Positions 30,180 to 40,320 are shown, counted from the stretch's first letter. The stretch is DNA of 64,000 bases from an uncultured Pseudomonadota bacterium (GCA_903834835.1 CAILKO010000025.1:62001-126000); one strand, 5' to 3'. A program made the numbers and translations. The notes: generated from the sequence alone by a model not told the origin.

Positions 30180-31611
30180 TCACCACGCTCCCCGTGCTCC
30201 CCAGCGCCCGCATCAGGAAGCGGCCCTTGTCCAGACTCTCGGCAAGTTCCTCCTCGGGCCGCGAATCAGCCACCACGCCGCCGCCCAGCTGCAAGATGAG
30301 CCGGTCACCCGCAAGCAGCACGGTGCGGATCACGACTGAAAGATCCATGCCGCCGGCCGCATCGAACCATCCTATGGAACCCGCATAGGGTCCGCGCCGC
30401 ACCGGTTCGAGCTCCTCGATGATCTGCATGGCGCGCACCTTGGGCGCGCCGGTCATCGACCCCGGCGGCCAGCAGGCACGCAACAGGCCGGCCGCATCCA
30501 CGCCGTCGCGCAGCTCGGCGCCCAGTGTGGACACCATCTGCCACACGCTCGGATGCGCCTCGATCTTCCACAGCTCGTCGACGCGCACGCTGCCCGGCCG
30601 CGCCACACGGCCGAGATCATTGCGCATCAGGTCGACGATCATCAGGTTCTCGGCGCGATCCTTCTCGCTCGCGGCGAGCAGGTCGCGCGCGCGTGCGTCC
30701 TCCTGCGGATCGGTGGCGCGGGCGCGCGTGCCCTTGATCGGGCGCGCGCTCACCCTGCTGCCTTCCAGCCTGAGGAAGCGCTCGGGAGAAAAGCTCGCAA
30801 GCGTGCCCGCCTCGGATTCGATATAGGCTGCGAAGGGCGCCGGGTTGGCCTGTGCAAGCGCGCAGTAGAGCGCCCAGGGGTCGCCCGCGAACGCGGCCTC
30901 CAGCCGATGCGAGAGATTCACCTGGAAGACATCGCCCGCGTGGATGTACTCCACCACGCGCGCGACATCCTGCAGGTAGCACGCGGGCGGCGTGCGCGAC
31001 ACGAGTTCGCCCGCACGAAAGCCCGCCTTCTGTTGCGGTGCTGCCGCCCCGGCGGCGCGCGCACGACTGTGCGCCCAGACACCCCGGCGTGACGCCGTTT
31101 CTCCCCAGGGCAGCTCGCGCGTGCACAGCCACCAGCGTCTCGTGCCATGCTCATGGGCAAACACATGATCGGCGACGAGCAGCCGCATCTCCGGCAACCC
31201 GGGATCGGCCGGCACACGCGCCGGCAGACGTTCTATCGATCGAACGAGGTCGTAGCCGAGCCAGCCCGCAAGGCCGCCCGTGAAAGCGGGCAACCCGGCC
31301 GCCGCTGGCGCGCGCATCGCGGCGAGCACCTGCTCGAGCGCGAGGAAAGGATCGTGCCACTCGCGCAGAATCGCGGCGCTCTTCCCGCCGCCGCCCACCC
31401 CATCACAGCGCCGCAGCGTCGTGCGCCCACCCTGAGTTTCCAGCATCCCCAGTGCCGGCCCCGTTACATAGGACCACGCTCCGAGCCCGGGCATGAGGCG
31501 CGCGCTCTCCAGCAGCGCCGTGTCATGGCGCGACGCAAGCCGTTCGTAGAGTTCGCGCGGCGTCGCATCCGTATCGAGCGGCAGTACCTGAACAGTGTCC
31601 GAGTTGACCAA
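30169..31611 (-). CDS. pabB: Aminodeoxychorismate synthase component I (anthranilate synthase I-like)
   Basis: AGDVFQVNLSHRLEA, SFSPERFLRLEG, RPIKGTRARATDP, DLMRNDLGRVARPGSVRVDEL and PPGSMTGAPKVRAMQIIEELEP. Confidence 0.9.
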   Translation of the reverse strand: MVNSDTVQVLPLDTDATPRELYERLASRHDTALLESARLMPGLGAWSYVTGPALGMLETQGGRTTLRRCDGVGGGGKSAAILREWHDPFLALEQVLAAMRAPAAAGLPAFTGGLAGWLGYDLVRSIERLPARVPADPGLPEMRLLVADHVFAHEHGTRRWWLCTRELPWGETASRRGVWAHSRARAAGAAAPQQKAGFRAGELVSRTPPACYLQDVARVVEYIHAGDVFQVNLSHRLEAAFAGDPWALYCALAQANPAPFAAYIESEAGTLASFSPERFLRLEGSRVSARPIKGTRARATDPQEDARARDLLAASEKDRAENLMIVDLMRNDLGRVARPGSVRVDELWKIEAHPSVWQMVSTLGAELRDGVDAAGLLRACWPPGSMTGAPKVRAMQIIEELEPVRRGPYAGSIGWFDAAGGMDLSVVIRTVLLAGDRLILQLGGGVVADSRPEEELAESLDKGRFLMRALGSTGSVVRRT

Positions 31612-31635
31612 GCGTCGCTACCCTAGAATCGCAGC

Positions 31636-32163
31636 ATGGAATTAGATCATCTGCAGCGCGAACGATATCCCGACGGCCCCGTACACACGCGTCTGAAGCG
31701 GGTGCTGATGACGCAGGACGGCTCCACCACGCGCCTGTGCGCGGCGATTGCGGCTGACGCGGGCGCCCCCCTGGAACTGCAACTCATGCTTCAGGAGCGG
31801 CGCGACGCCGTACCGCCCGCTGTCGCCACTGCGCTGGGCGGCAGCGGCTGGCTCGTGCGCATCACGAGCCTGCATGCACGCGGCCAGGTGCTGATGGACA
31901 ATCTTTCCTTCACACGGCTCGACACCGTGCCGGCCTGGTTCCTGGAGGAACTCGACCGCGGCCTCGCACCGATCGGCAAGCTGCTCGATTCGCTCTACGT
32001 GCGCCGTGAACCGGCGCCCGCCTCGCCCGAGATCGAAAGCCTGCTCTGGGACCGGACGGGACAGCCGCACCGCAAGGCGAGCCGCTCCTACCTCGTGCGC
32101 ATGCCCGAGGCGCCGCTCATGTACATCTTCGAGACCTGGCGCGGGGCGATCGCGACGCTCTAG
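31636..32163 (+). CDS. Putative chorismate lyase-like (DUF98/UbiC-like) protein
   Basis: VLMTQDGSTTRLCAAIAADAGAPLELQLMLQER...WLVRITSLHARGQVLMDNLSFTRLDTVPAWFLEELDRGLAPIGKLLDSL. Similarity judged by eye; divergent from pabB. Confidence 0.55.
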   Translation: MELDHLQRERYPDGPVHTRLKRVLMTQDGSTTRLCAAIAADAGAPLELQLMLQERRDAVPPAVATALGGSGWLVRITSLHARGQVLMDNLSFTRLDTVPAWFLEELDRGLAPIGKLLDSLYVRREPAPASPEIESLLWDRTGQPHRKASRSYLVRMPEAPLMYIFETWRGAIATL

Positions 32164-32735
32164 CCCTTGGGCTTCTGCCCTGCGAGGTGGTTCAGCACAA
32201 TTTTCAGATAGTCGCGCGGGATCACGACGACGCCCTGCGCGTCGCCCAGGATGATGTCGTCGCATTCGATGCGCAGGCCGCTCACGACCACAGGCAGGTT
32301 CATCGCCTCCACACGCACGCGCTTCACACCGGGCTGGGTCTGGCTGCCCCGCGCAAGCACCGGCAAGGACGCGGACGCCGCCGCGGGATCGCAGGCACCA
32401 TCCACGATCGCGCCGAGCGCACCGCGTGCGCGCAGCTTTTCGACCGTGGCTGCATCGAGAACGGAGACATCGCCGCGTCCGCGGTTATCGAGCACCGCCA
32501 CATAACCGGCGGGGACGTCGTCCGCGTAGTCGTCCATCTGCCCGGGCGGGACACGCGCGTCGGGCGTGCCGCAGGGCATGAACGCGACAGTGAACGCGCG
32601 GCCGCAAAACCGGGTACGGGCGGGGCTGAGGCCCTGGATGAGACGGTCGATACCGAGCGCCATGAGGCTCGCGTGCACCTGCTGCGAAGAGTAGCCGGCA
32701 AGCGTCTCGGGTGAAGGCATTTTGGGGAGGGACAT
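32160..32735 (-). CDS. RraA family protein (dimethylmenaquinone methyltransferase / HMG aldolase-like)
   Basis: GYVAVLDNRGRGDVSVLDAATVEKLRARGALGAIVDGACDPA...DDIILGDAQGVVVIPRDYL. Confidence 0.88.
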   Translation of the reverse strand: MSLPKMPSPETLAGYSSQQVHASLMALGIDRLIQGLSPARTRFCGRAFTVAFMPCGTPDARVPPGQMDDYADDVPAGYVAVLDNRGRGDVSVLDAATVEKLRARGALGAIVDGACDPAAASASLPVLARGSQTQPGVKRVRVEAMNLPVVVSGLRIECDDIILGDAQGVVVIPRDYLKIVLNHLAGQKPKG

Positions 32736-32753
32736 GATCGCGTTCCTTCGGGT

Positions 32754-33803
32754 TCAGGTGGTGGCGAACAATTCGCGCCACGCGGAGAGAATGAGCGCCA
32801 TCTCGTCGGCGGGCAGCGGCCCCTGGACGGAGGCCCGGATGGCGCTCTCGAGATGCGACAGTTCGGAATAGCCGGCCACAGTGGTCGTGATGCGCGGATC
32901 CGTGATGTTGAAGCGATAGGCCTTGGCGGCCATTTCGTCCGTCGATCCGATGCCAAGGCGCTCGACCAGCCGCAGGGCGAGTTCGACTTCGCGCCGATAC
33001 TCGTCGGCATTGCGCGTGAAGCCGCCGCCCGCAAGCGGGTGGCGCGTGAAGTTGCGCGCCGCTGCCGACATGAGCGCACCGCCGCCCATCGCGCGAAAGC
33101 CGGAGATCGCCACGCCGTGGGCGGCCGCCATACCAGCCATGCCGCGGTAGTCCGCCGGGCCGTTGACGCGTCCCGCAGTCTGCTCCAGCAACGACGAGGG
33201 GTTGAGCATGTTGAGCCAGATGTTCAGCACCGACACCGCCGGGTGCGCGACAACGGGCGCAAGGCCCGCCGGTTCGGCGTCCTCGCAGGCGATGCCGCCC
33301 AGACGCGCCTTGCCCGCTGCGATCACCTGCGCGACGCCTTCGAAGGCGCCACCCTCGCACAGATAGTCGTCGGCCACGAAGGGCGTCCAGGTGGAGCGCT
33401 CCCAGTCGTTCTCCAGGCGCGGTGCGTTGTGGATCATCAGCACATCGATATGATCCATGCCGAGGCGGCGCAACGACTCGTCGACCGAGGCGACGACCTT
33501 GCGCGCCATCCGATGGCGATCGGCGGGCATGACTTCGACCTTGCTCGTGACGAGCACTCGGTTGCGCTTGCCCTTCAGCGCGCGTCCGAGGTTCTCCTCC
33601 GCACGGCCGCGGCCGTAATCCGGCGACGTATCGAAGTAGTTCATGCCCGAGTCAATCGCGACGTCGACCGCACGCTGACGCTCGGCCGGCGTGCCGAGCA
33701 CCATGAGCCCGGCGTTGTCGCCGGTGCCGAAGCCGAGAATCGAAGCCTCGATGCCGCTGCGGCCGAGGGGCCGGCGCGGCAGACCGCCTGGTGTCGCGCT
33801 CAT
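32754..33803 (-). CDS. Aldo/keto reductase
   Basis: LPRRPLGRSGIEASILGFGTGDNAGLMVLG...MNYFDTSPDYGRGRAEENLGRALKG. Paralog of 13717..14778. Confidence 0.9.
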   Translation of the reverse strand: MSATPGGLPRRPLGRSGIEASILGFGTGDNAGLMVLGTPAERQRAVDVAIDSGMNYFDTSPDYGRGRAEENLGRALKGKRNRVLVTSKVEVMPADRHRMARKVVASVDESLRRLGMDHIDVLMIHNAPRLENDWERSTWTPFVADDYLCEGGAFEGVAQVIAAGKARLGGIACEDAEPAGLAPVVAHPAVSVLNIWLNMLNPSSLLEQTAGRVNGPADYRGMAGMAAAHGVAISGFRAMGGGALMSAAARNFTRHPLAGGGFTRNADEYRREVELALRLVERLGIGSTDEMAAKAYRFNITDPRITTTVAGYSELSHLESAIRASVQGPLPADEMALILSAWRELFATT

Positions 33804-35086
33804 GCGGGGGAAGTCCAGCGGATTTCCTCGGCCGGATAGAGTTCGCTCCAGTCGCGTTCGATGGGCAGCAGGCCGTCGCGCGCCTTCAGCGCGCGGTAGC
33901 GGATGCTGCGTGCGAACTCGGGCGCCGCCGCGCCCTGACCCGCTGCCGCTTCCAGCAGCTTCTTGCGGAAGTGAATGATCGCCAGATCCGCCGGCCCGAG
34001 ATGCTCGCGCGTGCGGTCGACGACCGGCCCCATGCTCTCCTGCACGACGATGTCCTGCAGGTTCACGCCGGTCAGGCCGGTGAAGGACTTCCCGGCGGCC
34101 ATCGCCGCGCGATCCTGCCCCCAGAGCGGACGCGCGGAGGCGCGCAGGCGACCCGCCTCGTCGATGTCGGTTCCCGGCTGCATGCCCGACCAGGCGGGAA
34201 GATTCAGGTTGTCCATGCGCTGTTCGGTCGAGAACCGGACGTAGAAGAAATGCGTATGCTGATCGTCCATCGGCACGAAGATCTGCAGATCACCGATGGA
34301 GCCGCCGGAGGGGAAGGTCACATAGGCCGGAAACGCAAAGGCCGTGGCGCGGACATAGACCAGCTTTTCCGGATCGACCGTGGGCTTGCGGATCGCGCCG
34401 TAGATGAAGCCGCAGTCGGTGTCGCGCACCTTGATGCGCGGATGGCGGTCGGTGGAGGGTCGCTTGAACTGCAGCGCCATGCCGGTGCCGATCGCCGTGC
34501 TCGCCTCGGCGGTCTGCTTGCTCACGATCTCGTCCGAATGCAGGTGCGAGGAATGCGAGGAATCGATCGCGCCCTCGAGTGACTGCACCCAGTTGGAATT
34601 GCACACCGCGTTCACCACCACGACATGCTCCGCGGGCAGATTCAGCCAGGGCAGATCGGGGAAGGGCGCGCGGTCCGCGTCGTTCTCGCAGATATTCATC
34701 CAGATGAGGCCGCCCGCTTCCTTCAGCTTTGCCGTGCGAAGCTGAATGACCGGTCGCCCGCCGCTCTCGCGCTCGTTCGGCGCCTCGGCGACGCGGCCCT
34801 GGGTATCCATGAGCCAGCCGTGGTAGATACAGCGCAGCCCGCCGTCTTCCACGCGCGCGAGCGTGAGCGAGGCCATGCGATGCGGACAGCTCTCCTCCAT
34901 CGCGAAAATTTCCTTGCCGCGCCGGGCGACAACAAAGGTCTCGCCGAGCAGCCGCGTCTTGTGCGTGCAGCGGTCCGCCAGCTCTGCGGACTTCATGATC
35001 GGGTACCAGTAGCGCGCGAGCACCGCGTGCAGCGGCTTGCCCGCGACCACGCCCGTCAGGGCTTCATTCTCCGCGTGGGTCATCAT
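33800..35086 (-). CDS. Rieske 2Fe-2S aromatic ring-hydroxylating oxygenase, large subunit
   Basis: CPHRMASLTLARVEDGGLRCIYHGWLMD and SSHSSHLHSDEI. Confidence 0.92.
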   Translation of the reverse strand: MMTHAENEALTGVVAGKPLHAVLARYWYPIMKSAELADRCTHKTRLLGETFVVARRGKEIFAMEESCPHRMASLTLARVEDGGLRCIYHGWLMDTQGRVAEAPNERESGGRPVIQLRTAKLKEAGGLIWMNICENDADRAPFPDLPWLNLPAEHVVVVNAVCNSNWVQSLEGAIDSSHSSHLHSDEIVSKQTAEASTAIGTGMALQFKRPSTDRHPRIKVRDTDCGFIYGAIRKPTVDPEKLVYVRATAFAFPAYVTFPSGGSIGDLQIFVPMDDQHTHFFYVRFSTEQRMDNLNLPAWSGMQPGTDIDEAGRLRASARPLWGQDRAAMAAGKSFTGLTGVNLQDIVVQESMGPVVDRTREHLGPADLAIIHFRKKLLEAAAGQGAAAPEFARSIRYRALKARDGLLPIERDWSELYPAEEIRWTSPA

Positions 35087-35111
35087 TTTCTCGCTCCTCG
35101 TTTTCCCGGCC

Positions 35112-36149
35112 CTACTCGGCGCGCGCGCCGGTGGCCTTGATCACCGCCGCCCAGCGCTCCCTGTCTTCCTTCAGGAACACCGCCATCTCCTCCGGCGTGT
35201 TCGCCGTCGGAATCATGCTCAGTTCGCCCAGCCGCTTTGCGACATCAGGCTGCTTCACCACATCGGAGATGAAGGCCTGCCACTTGCGCGCGATCGGCAT
35301 CGGCAACCCCGGTGGCCCGACCATGCCCTGCCAGATGAGCGCCTGGAACCCCGGCAGGAACTCCGCGATCGCCGGCACCTGCGCGAAATCCGGATGCCGC
35401 TTCAGGCCGCCCGTGCCGAGCAGCTTCAACTTGCCGGCTTTCACATGCGGGCCCGCGGTCGCAAGCTCGCCAAACAGCAGATCCACCTGCCCGGAGAGCG
35501 TGTCGGCGAGCGCCGGCCCGGTGCCCTTGTAGGGCACATGAACCATCTTCACGCCCGCCATGTTGCTGAACAGCTCCGCAGTCAGATGCGCGCCGTTGCC
35601 GATGCCCTGGGAGGCATACATCAGCTTTCCAGGATTGGCGCGCGCGTAGGCGATGAATTCCTGTACCGAATTGACGGCCAGTTTGGGATGCACGAGCAGC
35701 ACGCTGTACCCGGTGCACATGACCGTCACCGGCGTCATGAGATCCGGGTCGAAATTCATCTTCGCGTAGAGCGCCTTGTTGGATACCATCGGCGGGTTCG
35801 CGGTAAAGAGCATCGTGTAGCCGTCGGGCTGCGCGCGGAACACGGCCTCGGTGCCCACGTTGCCGCCCGCACCGACACGGTTCTCGACGATCATCGACTG
35901 ACCCCAGCGCGCCTGCACGCGCTCGGAAAGCAGCCGTGCGAGAAAGTCCGACCCACCGCCCGGCGGATAGGGAACGATCACCCGGATCGCCTGATTCGGA
36001 TAGTTGCTCGCATCGGACTGGGCAAGCGCAGGCGCCGCGACCGCGATGCCGATCATGCCCGCCACGCGCAGCATTTTTCTGAACACTTTGCCGCCCATGC
36101 CCTCGCCTCCTCGGGTGAATTCGCCTGATAGGACCCGCAGTATAGTCAA
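35112..36149 (-). CDS. Tripartite tricarboxylate transporter substrate-binding protein (Bug/TctC family)
   Basis: NYPNQAIRVIVPYPPGGGSDFLARLLSERV...VENRVGAGGNVGTEAVFRAQPDGYTMLF. Start may be the internal ATG at 36098. Confidence 0.9.
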   Translation of the reverse strand: MTILRVLSGEFTRGGEGMGGKVFRKMLRVAGMIGIAVAAPALAQSDASNYPNQAIRVIVPYPPGGGSDFLARLLSERVQARWGQSMIVENRVGAGGNVGTEAVFRAQPDGYTMLFTANPPMVSNKALYAKMNFDPDLMTPVTVMCTGYSVLLVHPKLAVNSVQEFIAYARANPGKLMYASQGIGNGAHLTAELFSNMAGVKMVHVPYKGTGPALADTLSGQVDLLFGELATAGPHVKAGKLKLLGTGGLKRHPDFAQVPAIAEFLPGFQALIWQGMVGPPGLPMPIARKWQAFISDVVKQPDVAKRLGELSMIPTANTPEEMAVFLKEDRERWAAVIKATGARAE

Positions 36150-36224
36150 TCCGTTCCCATCGGGTCGCCGCCTTGGATTGTCGCGTTCAATTCAATTCAA
36201 TTGAGCGAGACGTGTCGCGGGCAA

Positions 36225-37208
36225 CTAGTGCAGCGCGGGCTTCTTCATCAGCAGGTTGCGGTCCGATGACTTCAGCATCACCTCCAGGCGCGAGCCCTTG
36301 CGATGCACGGTAAGCGGGATCTCCACGCCGGCCGGGCCGCAGGCCCAGATCGCGCGGAACAATTCAACCAGCGTCTTCACCGGCCGTCCCGCCACCTCGA
36401 GCACCACGTCGCCGAGCCGCACGCCGGCGCGATCAGCCGGGCCGCTCGCAGCGAGCCCGCCCACGACCGGGTGCCCCTCGACCTCCTGGGCGAAGAGGCC
36501 CACCCAGGGACGCGGCGGACCGTCCGAGCGCCCGAGCCGCACAAGGTCATCGAGTATCGGTTCGAGCAGGTCGATCGGGATCGCCATGTTGCCCTGCTCG
36601 GGTTTGCCCTCGGTGAGTTCCTGCAGCAGCAGCGAACCGATGCCCACCAGCATGCCGTCGCGATCGACCACGGCGGTGCCGCCCCACTGCGGATGCGCGG
36701 GCGCGCTGAACAGCGCATCGTCGAGCACATATTCCCAGTAGCCGGCGAATTCGCGCCGTGCGACAAGCCTGGCCTTCAGTGCATGCGCGCGGCCTCCATG
36801 TCCGGCGACGATGAGCGGATCGCCGAGACCGAGCGTGCGCGCGCTGCCGCGCGGCAGCACCGGCGCGGCGAGCGGCGCGAGCGGCAGCACGAGGCCGAAG
36901 CCCGTAGCGCCGTCATGCGCAAGCGGATGCGCCGGCACCGCCTGGCCCCGGTTGTTGGTGAGCCAGACCGAGCTTGCCTCCGTGACGAGGTAGCCCACGG
37001 TGAGCACCAGCCCGTCCTCGCGGATCACCACACCGCTGCCGAGGCGCTCCGTCCCGAGGAACGAGGCCGTATACGCGTCCTCGGGAACCTCGCTGCGCAC
37101 CTGGACGACAGCGTCGAGCACCTTGCCAAGGTCGAAGGCGAGGTCTTCGGCATGCGGCTGCAGCGATTCGGGGAACGACCAGTTCTTCTGGGTGGCAGAT
37201 CGGGACAT
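36225..37208 (-). CDS. HtrA/Deg-like trypsin-fold protein with PDZ domain, predicted catalytically inactive
   Basis: LGSGVVIREDGLVLTVGYLV, HPQWGGTAVVDRDGMLVGIGSLL, then PDZ GGLAASGPADRAGVRLGDVVLEVAGRPVKTLVEL. Confidence 0.82.
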   Translation of the reverse strand: MSRSATQKNWSFPESLQPHAEDLAFDLGKVLDAVVQVRSEVPEDAYTASFLGTERLGSGVVIREDGLVLTVGYLVTEASSVWLTNNRGQAVPAHPLAHDGATGFGLVLPLAPLAAPVLPRGSARTLGLGDPLIVAGHGGRAHALKARLVARREFAGYWEYVLDDALFSAPAHPQWGGTAVVDRDGMLVGIGSLLLQELTEGKPEQGNMAIPIDLLEPILDDLVRLGRSDGPPRPWVGLFAQEVEGHPVVGGLAASGPADRAGVRLGDVVLEVAGRPVKTLVELFRAIWACGPAGVEIPLTVHRKGSRLEVMLKSSDRNLLMKKPALH

Positions 37209-37750
37209 GGGAAGGTACCTCGGGAAAACGGCAGGCGAAGAGCCTGTATCGCGAGCGTAGATGACAGCCTTGCAAAGAGCAACCTTCAGGCAGATCGCGC
37301 ACGTCGGCGACCGCTGACTCGAGACCCGAATGTTGCGTTGCACCATGAAATATATGGAGAAATTCCGAAAAACCCTTTGCCTTGTGCGGTTCCATCGGCT
37401 GATAATCCGCCGGTCCCGACGCAGTGCCAAGAAGACTGATATCGAAATTCAGGAGGGGGAGCGAAGGGCGATGAATCCGGGGTAACGCCAGGATGCATAC
37501 ATTAGGGTCGCCATGTGCGGCCCTAGTTTTTTGTAGCGCCCGAACCGCAAGCTGCGCCGGACCGCGCGAGCTTCGCCGGACCGTACAGGATTCGGGGGAT
37601 TGCGTCAGGTTCGCAGCACACGGCCGGTCGCGGCGACACCGGTCGATAGAATGCGCGCTCTTCCCCTGCCGCGCCCCACCGAAAGCACGCCCCTTGTCCC
37701 AGCCCTCGGGCCTCTTCGCATCGCTTTTGAAACTGCGCGCATTCGAGTCG

Positions 37751-38947
37751 ATGCGCCATCGCGGCTATCGCCTGACTTCCTACGGGCACGCGGCGAATTC
37801 GCTAGGCGGCTGGATGGACGAGGTCACGCGTGGCTGGCTCATCTACCAGCTCACCGATTCGGTGCTGCAGCTGGGCCTCATCCGCGGCATTCAGGCGATC
37901 CCGCTCTTTTTTCTCGCGCCGGTGGCGGGCAGCGTTGCCGACCGCTATTCGCGCAAGGGACAGCTCATCATTGCACAGGGCGTGAACGCGCTCATCTTCG
38001 CGATAACCGCACTCCTCGTGGTGACCGATCTCATCCGGCCCTGGCATCTGTACGTGACCGCCTTTCTCGTTGCGAGCTCCCAGGTGTTCCAGCAGCCCTC
38101 GCGCGGCGCCCTGATCTCCGACATGGTGCCGCAGGCGCTGATCACCAACGCGATCGGGATCTACGCCATCATCTTCAATATCTCGCGCAGCCTGGGCCCC
38201 GCGATCGCCGGTGCCGTGATCGTGCTCGCCGGCACCGGCAGCGCATTCTGGCTGCAGGCCCTGCTGCTCGGCGCGGCGACCGTGTGGACCATGGCGATAC
38301 CGGAACCGAAGGCAGCAAAGCCCGCGCCCGGCGCACCCGCTCGAGTGTCCTTCGTGACCAGCATCGTCGAGGGCTGGCGTTTCAGCTGGAAGAACGAGAC
38401 GGTGCGCGCGGGACTCACCTGCACGATGCTCGCATCGCTCCTCATCGCGCCCTTCACGGCGCTGCTCCCGGTCTTTGCGCGCGACCTGCTGCATGTGGGC
38501 GCGAGCGGCCAGGGCCTGCTGCTCACCGCGATGGGCGGCGGCGCGCTGGTGAGCGCTGCGCTCATCGCGAGCGCCGGCCACCGTCTGCCGCGCGGCATGG
38601 TGATGCTCGTCTCCACCATGGTCTACGGGCTCACCATCATCGCCTTCGCCGCATCGCAGTGGTTCGCGCTCTCGCTCGCGCTGATGGCGCTCGTGGGCCT
38701 GTGTCATGTGCACTCCAACGGTCTCATCATGACCATCATCCAGACCTACACGCCGAAGGAACTGCGCGGCCGGACGATGTCCATCTTCATGATGAACCAG
38801 GTGCTCGTCACACTCGGCGCGATGCTCTTCGGCGCGCTCGCAGACGGCCTCGGTCCGCGTCTCGCGGTGGGTGCGATGGGCGCCATCGGCTTCGCGGCGA
38901 TCGCCGCAATGTATGTCGGGATGCCCTGGGCGAAAAAAATCAGGTAG
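37751..38947 (+). CDS. MFS transporter
   Basis: Multiple hydrophobic segments; GGWMDEVTRGWLIYQLTDSVLQLGLIRGIQAIPLFFLAPVAGSVADRYSRK. Start uncertain. Confidence 0.87.
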   Translation: MRHRGYRLTSYGHAANSLGGWMDEVTRGWLIYQLTDSVLQLGLIRGIQAIPLFFLAPVAGSVADRYSRKGQLIIAQGVNALIFAITALLVVTDLIRPWHLYVTAFLVASSQVFQQPSRGALISDMVPQALITNAIGIYAIIFNISRSLGPAIAGAVIVLAGTGSAFWLQALLLGAATVWTMAIPEPKAAKPAPGAPARVSFVTSIVEGWRFSWKNETVRAGLTCTMLASLLIAPFTALLPVFARDLLHVGASGQGLLLTAMGGGALVSAALIASAGHRLPRGMVMLVSTMVYGLTIIAFAASQWFALSLALMALVGLCHVHSNGLIMTIIQTYTPKELRGRTMSIFMMNQVLVTLGAMLFGALADGLGPRLAVGAMGAIGFAAIAAMYVGMPWAKKIR

Positions 38948-39173
38948 CCGGGTCGGGCCCCGGGACTCCCGCCGCGCAGCGCGGACACAGGCAGGCCTTG
39001 TTCACGCTCTGCGCCGGCACGCGCGCGAGCGCCTCCGGGTTGATCTTCGCCTGCGTGCACCAGCATGGAACGTCGAATTTTCCCGCCGCCGCAGGCGCGC
39101 ACTGGTTTGCGCCGCCGCAGAGCGGGCAGACCGTGTTCGGCAGCGGCTTAGCGTGCTGTCCGGGCCGGCTCAC
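38940..39173 (-). CDS. Small cysteine-rich CWC-type protein
   Basis: GTG start in GTGA overlap with the SMR gene. [52 protein letters not shown]. Confidence 0.75.
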   Translation of the reverse strand: MSRPGQHAKPLPNTVCPLCGGANQCAPAAAGKFDVPCWCTQAKINPEALARVPAQSVNKACLCPRCAAGVPGPDPAT

Positions 39174-39496
39174 GGCCCGCTCGTCAGCTTCAGCCCGACG
39201 ATGCCCGCGACGATCAGCGCAAGGCTCGCGATGCGTGCGAACGAGGCGGATTCGCCGAAGAGCACGATCCCGAGCATCGCGGTGCCTACCGCGCCCACGC
39301 CCACCCAGACCGCATAGGCCGTGCCGACCGGCAGGGACTTCATCGCAATGCCGAGCAGCAGTACGCTCACGATCATTGCCCCCACGGTGCCGACAGTAGG
39401 CCACAGACGCGTATAGCCCTCGGTGTACTTGAGTCCGATCGCCCATGCGACTTCGCACAGACCCGCAACAAGGAGCAGCAGCCAGGCCATGGTCAT
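39170..39496 (-). CDS. SMR family multidrug efflux protein (SugE-like)
   Basis: [36 protein letters not shown]...[31 protein letters not shown]. Confidence 0.92.
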   Translation of the reverse strand: MTMAWLLLLVAGLCEVAWAIGLKYTEGYTRLWPTVGTVGAMIVSVLLLGIAMKSLPVGTAYAVWVGVGAVGTAMLGIVLFGESASFARIASLALIVAGIVGLKLTSGP

Positions 39497-39501
39497 CCCT
39501 C

Positions 39502-40320
39502 TCAGTATGCGGACCCGAAAGCGAACTCCTGCGCGCCGCGCTTGCCGCTCGCCGTGGCACCGCCGTCGACCACGAGATTCGTGCCGGTGATCGCGGAGGC
39601 TTCGTCGGAAGCGAGGAAGAGCGCCGCCTGGGCGACTTCCATCGGATCGACCATCCTGCCGATCAGCAGACTCTGCGCGTAGTAGGCGTCGCGCTTCGGG
39701 TCATTGAACTCCGGATTGCGCAAGGGACCGGGCGAGAGCGTATTCACGCGGATGCCATGCTGCGCGCACTCCATCGCAAGCAGTTCCGAGAACCGGATCA
39801 CCGCCGCCTTCAGCGTATTGTGCGCAAGGAGCCCCGGGCCGTGGCCGTGCATGCCCCCTTCTGAACCCACGTTGATGATGTTCGCGCCCGGACGCCCCGC
39901 GAGCACCGGCACGGCCGCCTTGGCGGCCATCACGAACAGCGTGAGCTCGTTGTCGACCGAGAAATTCCAGTCCTCGCGCGTCACCGTGCCGATCGTGCAG
40001 CGCTTGAACATCGCCGCATTGTTGTAGAGCACGTCGAGTCCGCCATAGGTTTCCACCGCGTAGGCGATGACGCGCTCGATGGCACCCGTCTCGGTCAGAT
40101 CCAGCGGATGCAGCGAGCGGATCTCGCCGCCTGCCTCGCGCACGAGTTCGACGGTCCGTTCGCCGGAGACCGGATCGATGTCACAGCCGACGACGTTCGC
40201 GCCGTGGCGCGCAAAGAGCAATGCGGCTGCCCGCCCGGTGCCGCCGCTCCGTCCGCCGCCCGTGCCGGTGATCACCACGGTCTTGCCGCGCAGTCGCTTG
40301 TTCGTGTCGTTCAGGGTCAT
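39502..40320 (-). CDS. SDR family oxidoreductase (atypical, HxxxK), paralog of 5664..6482
   Basis: [49 protein letters not shown]...[14 protein letters not shown]. Confidence 0.88.
   Translation of the reverse strand: MTLNDTNKRLRGKTVVITGTGGGRSGGTGRAAALLFARHGANVVGCDIDPVSGERTVELVREAGGEIRSLHPLDLTETGAIERVIAYAVETYGGLDVLYNNAAMFKRCTIGTVTREDWNFSVDNELTLFVMAAKAAVPVLAGRPGANIINVGSEGGMHGHGPGLLAHNTLKAAVIRFSELLAMECAQHGIRVNTLSPGPLRNPEFNDPKRDAYYAQSLLIGRMVDPMEVAQAALFLASDEASAITGTNLVVDGGATASGKRGAQEFAFGSAY

Noticed and set aside
37600-39399. 599-aa plus-strand ORF
   Set aside because: Alternate frame of the MFS gene running through the CWC and SMR genes; Arg-rich, no motif.
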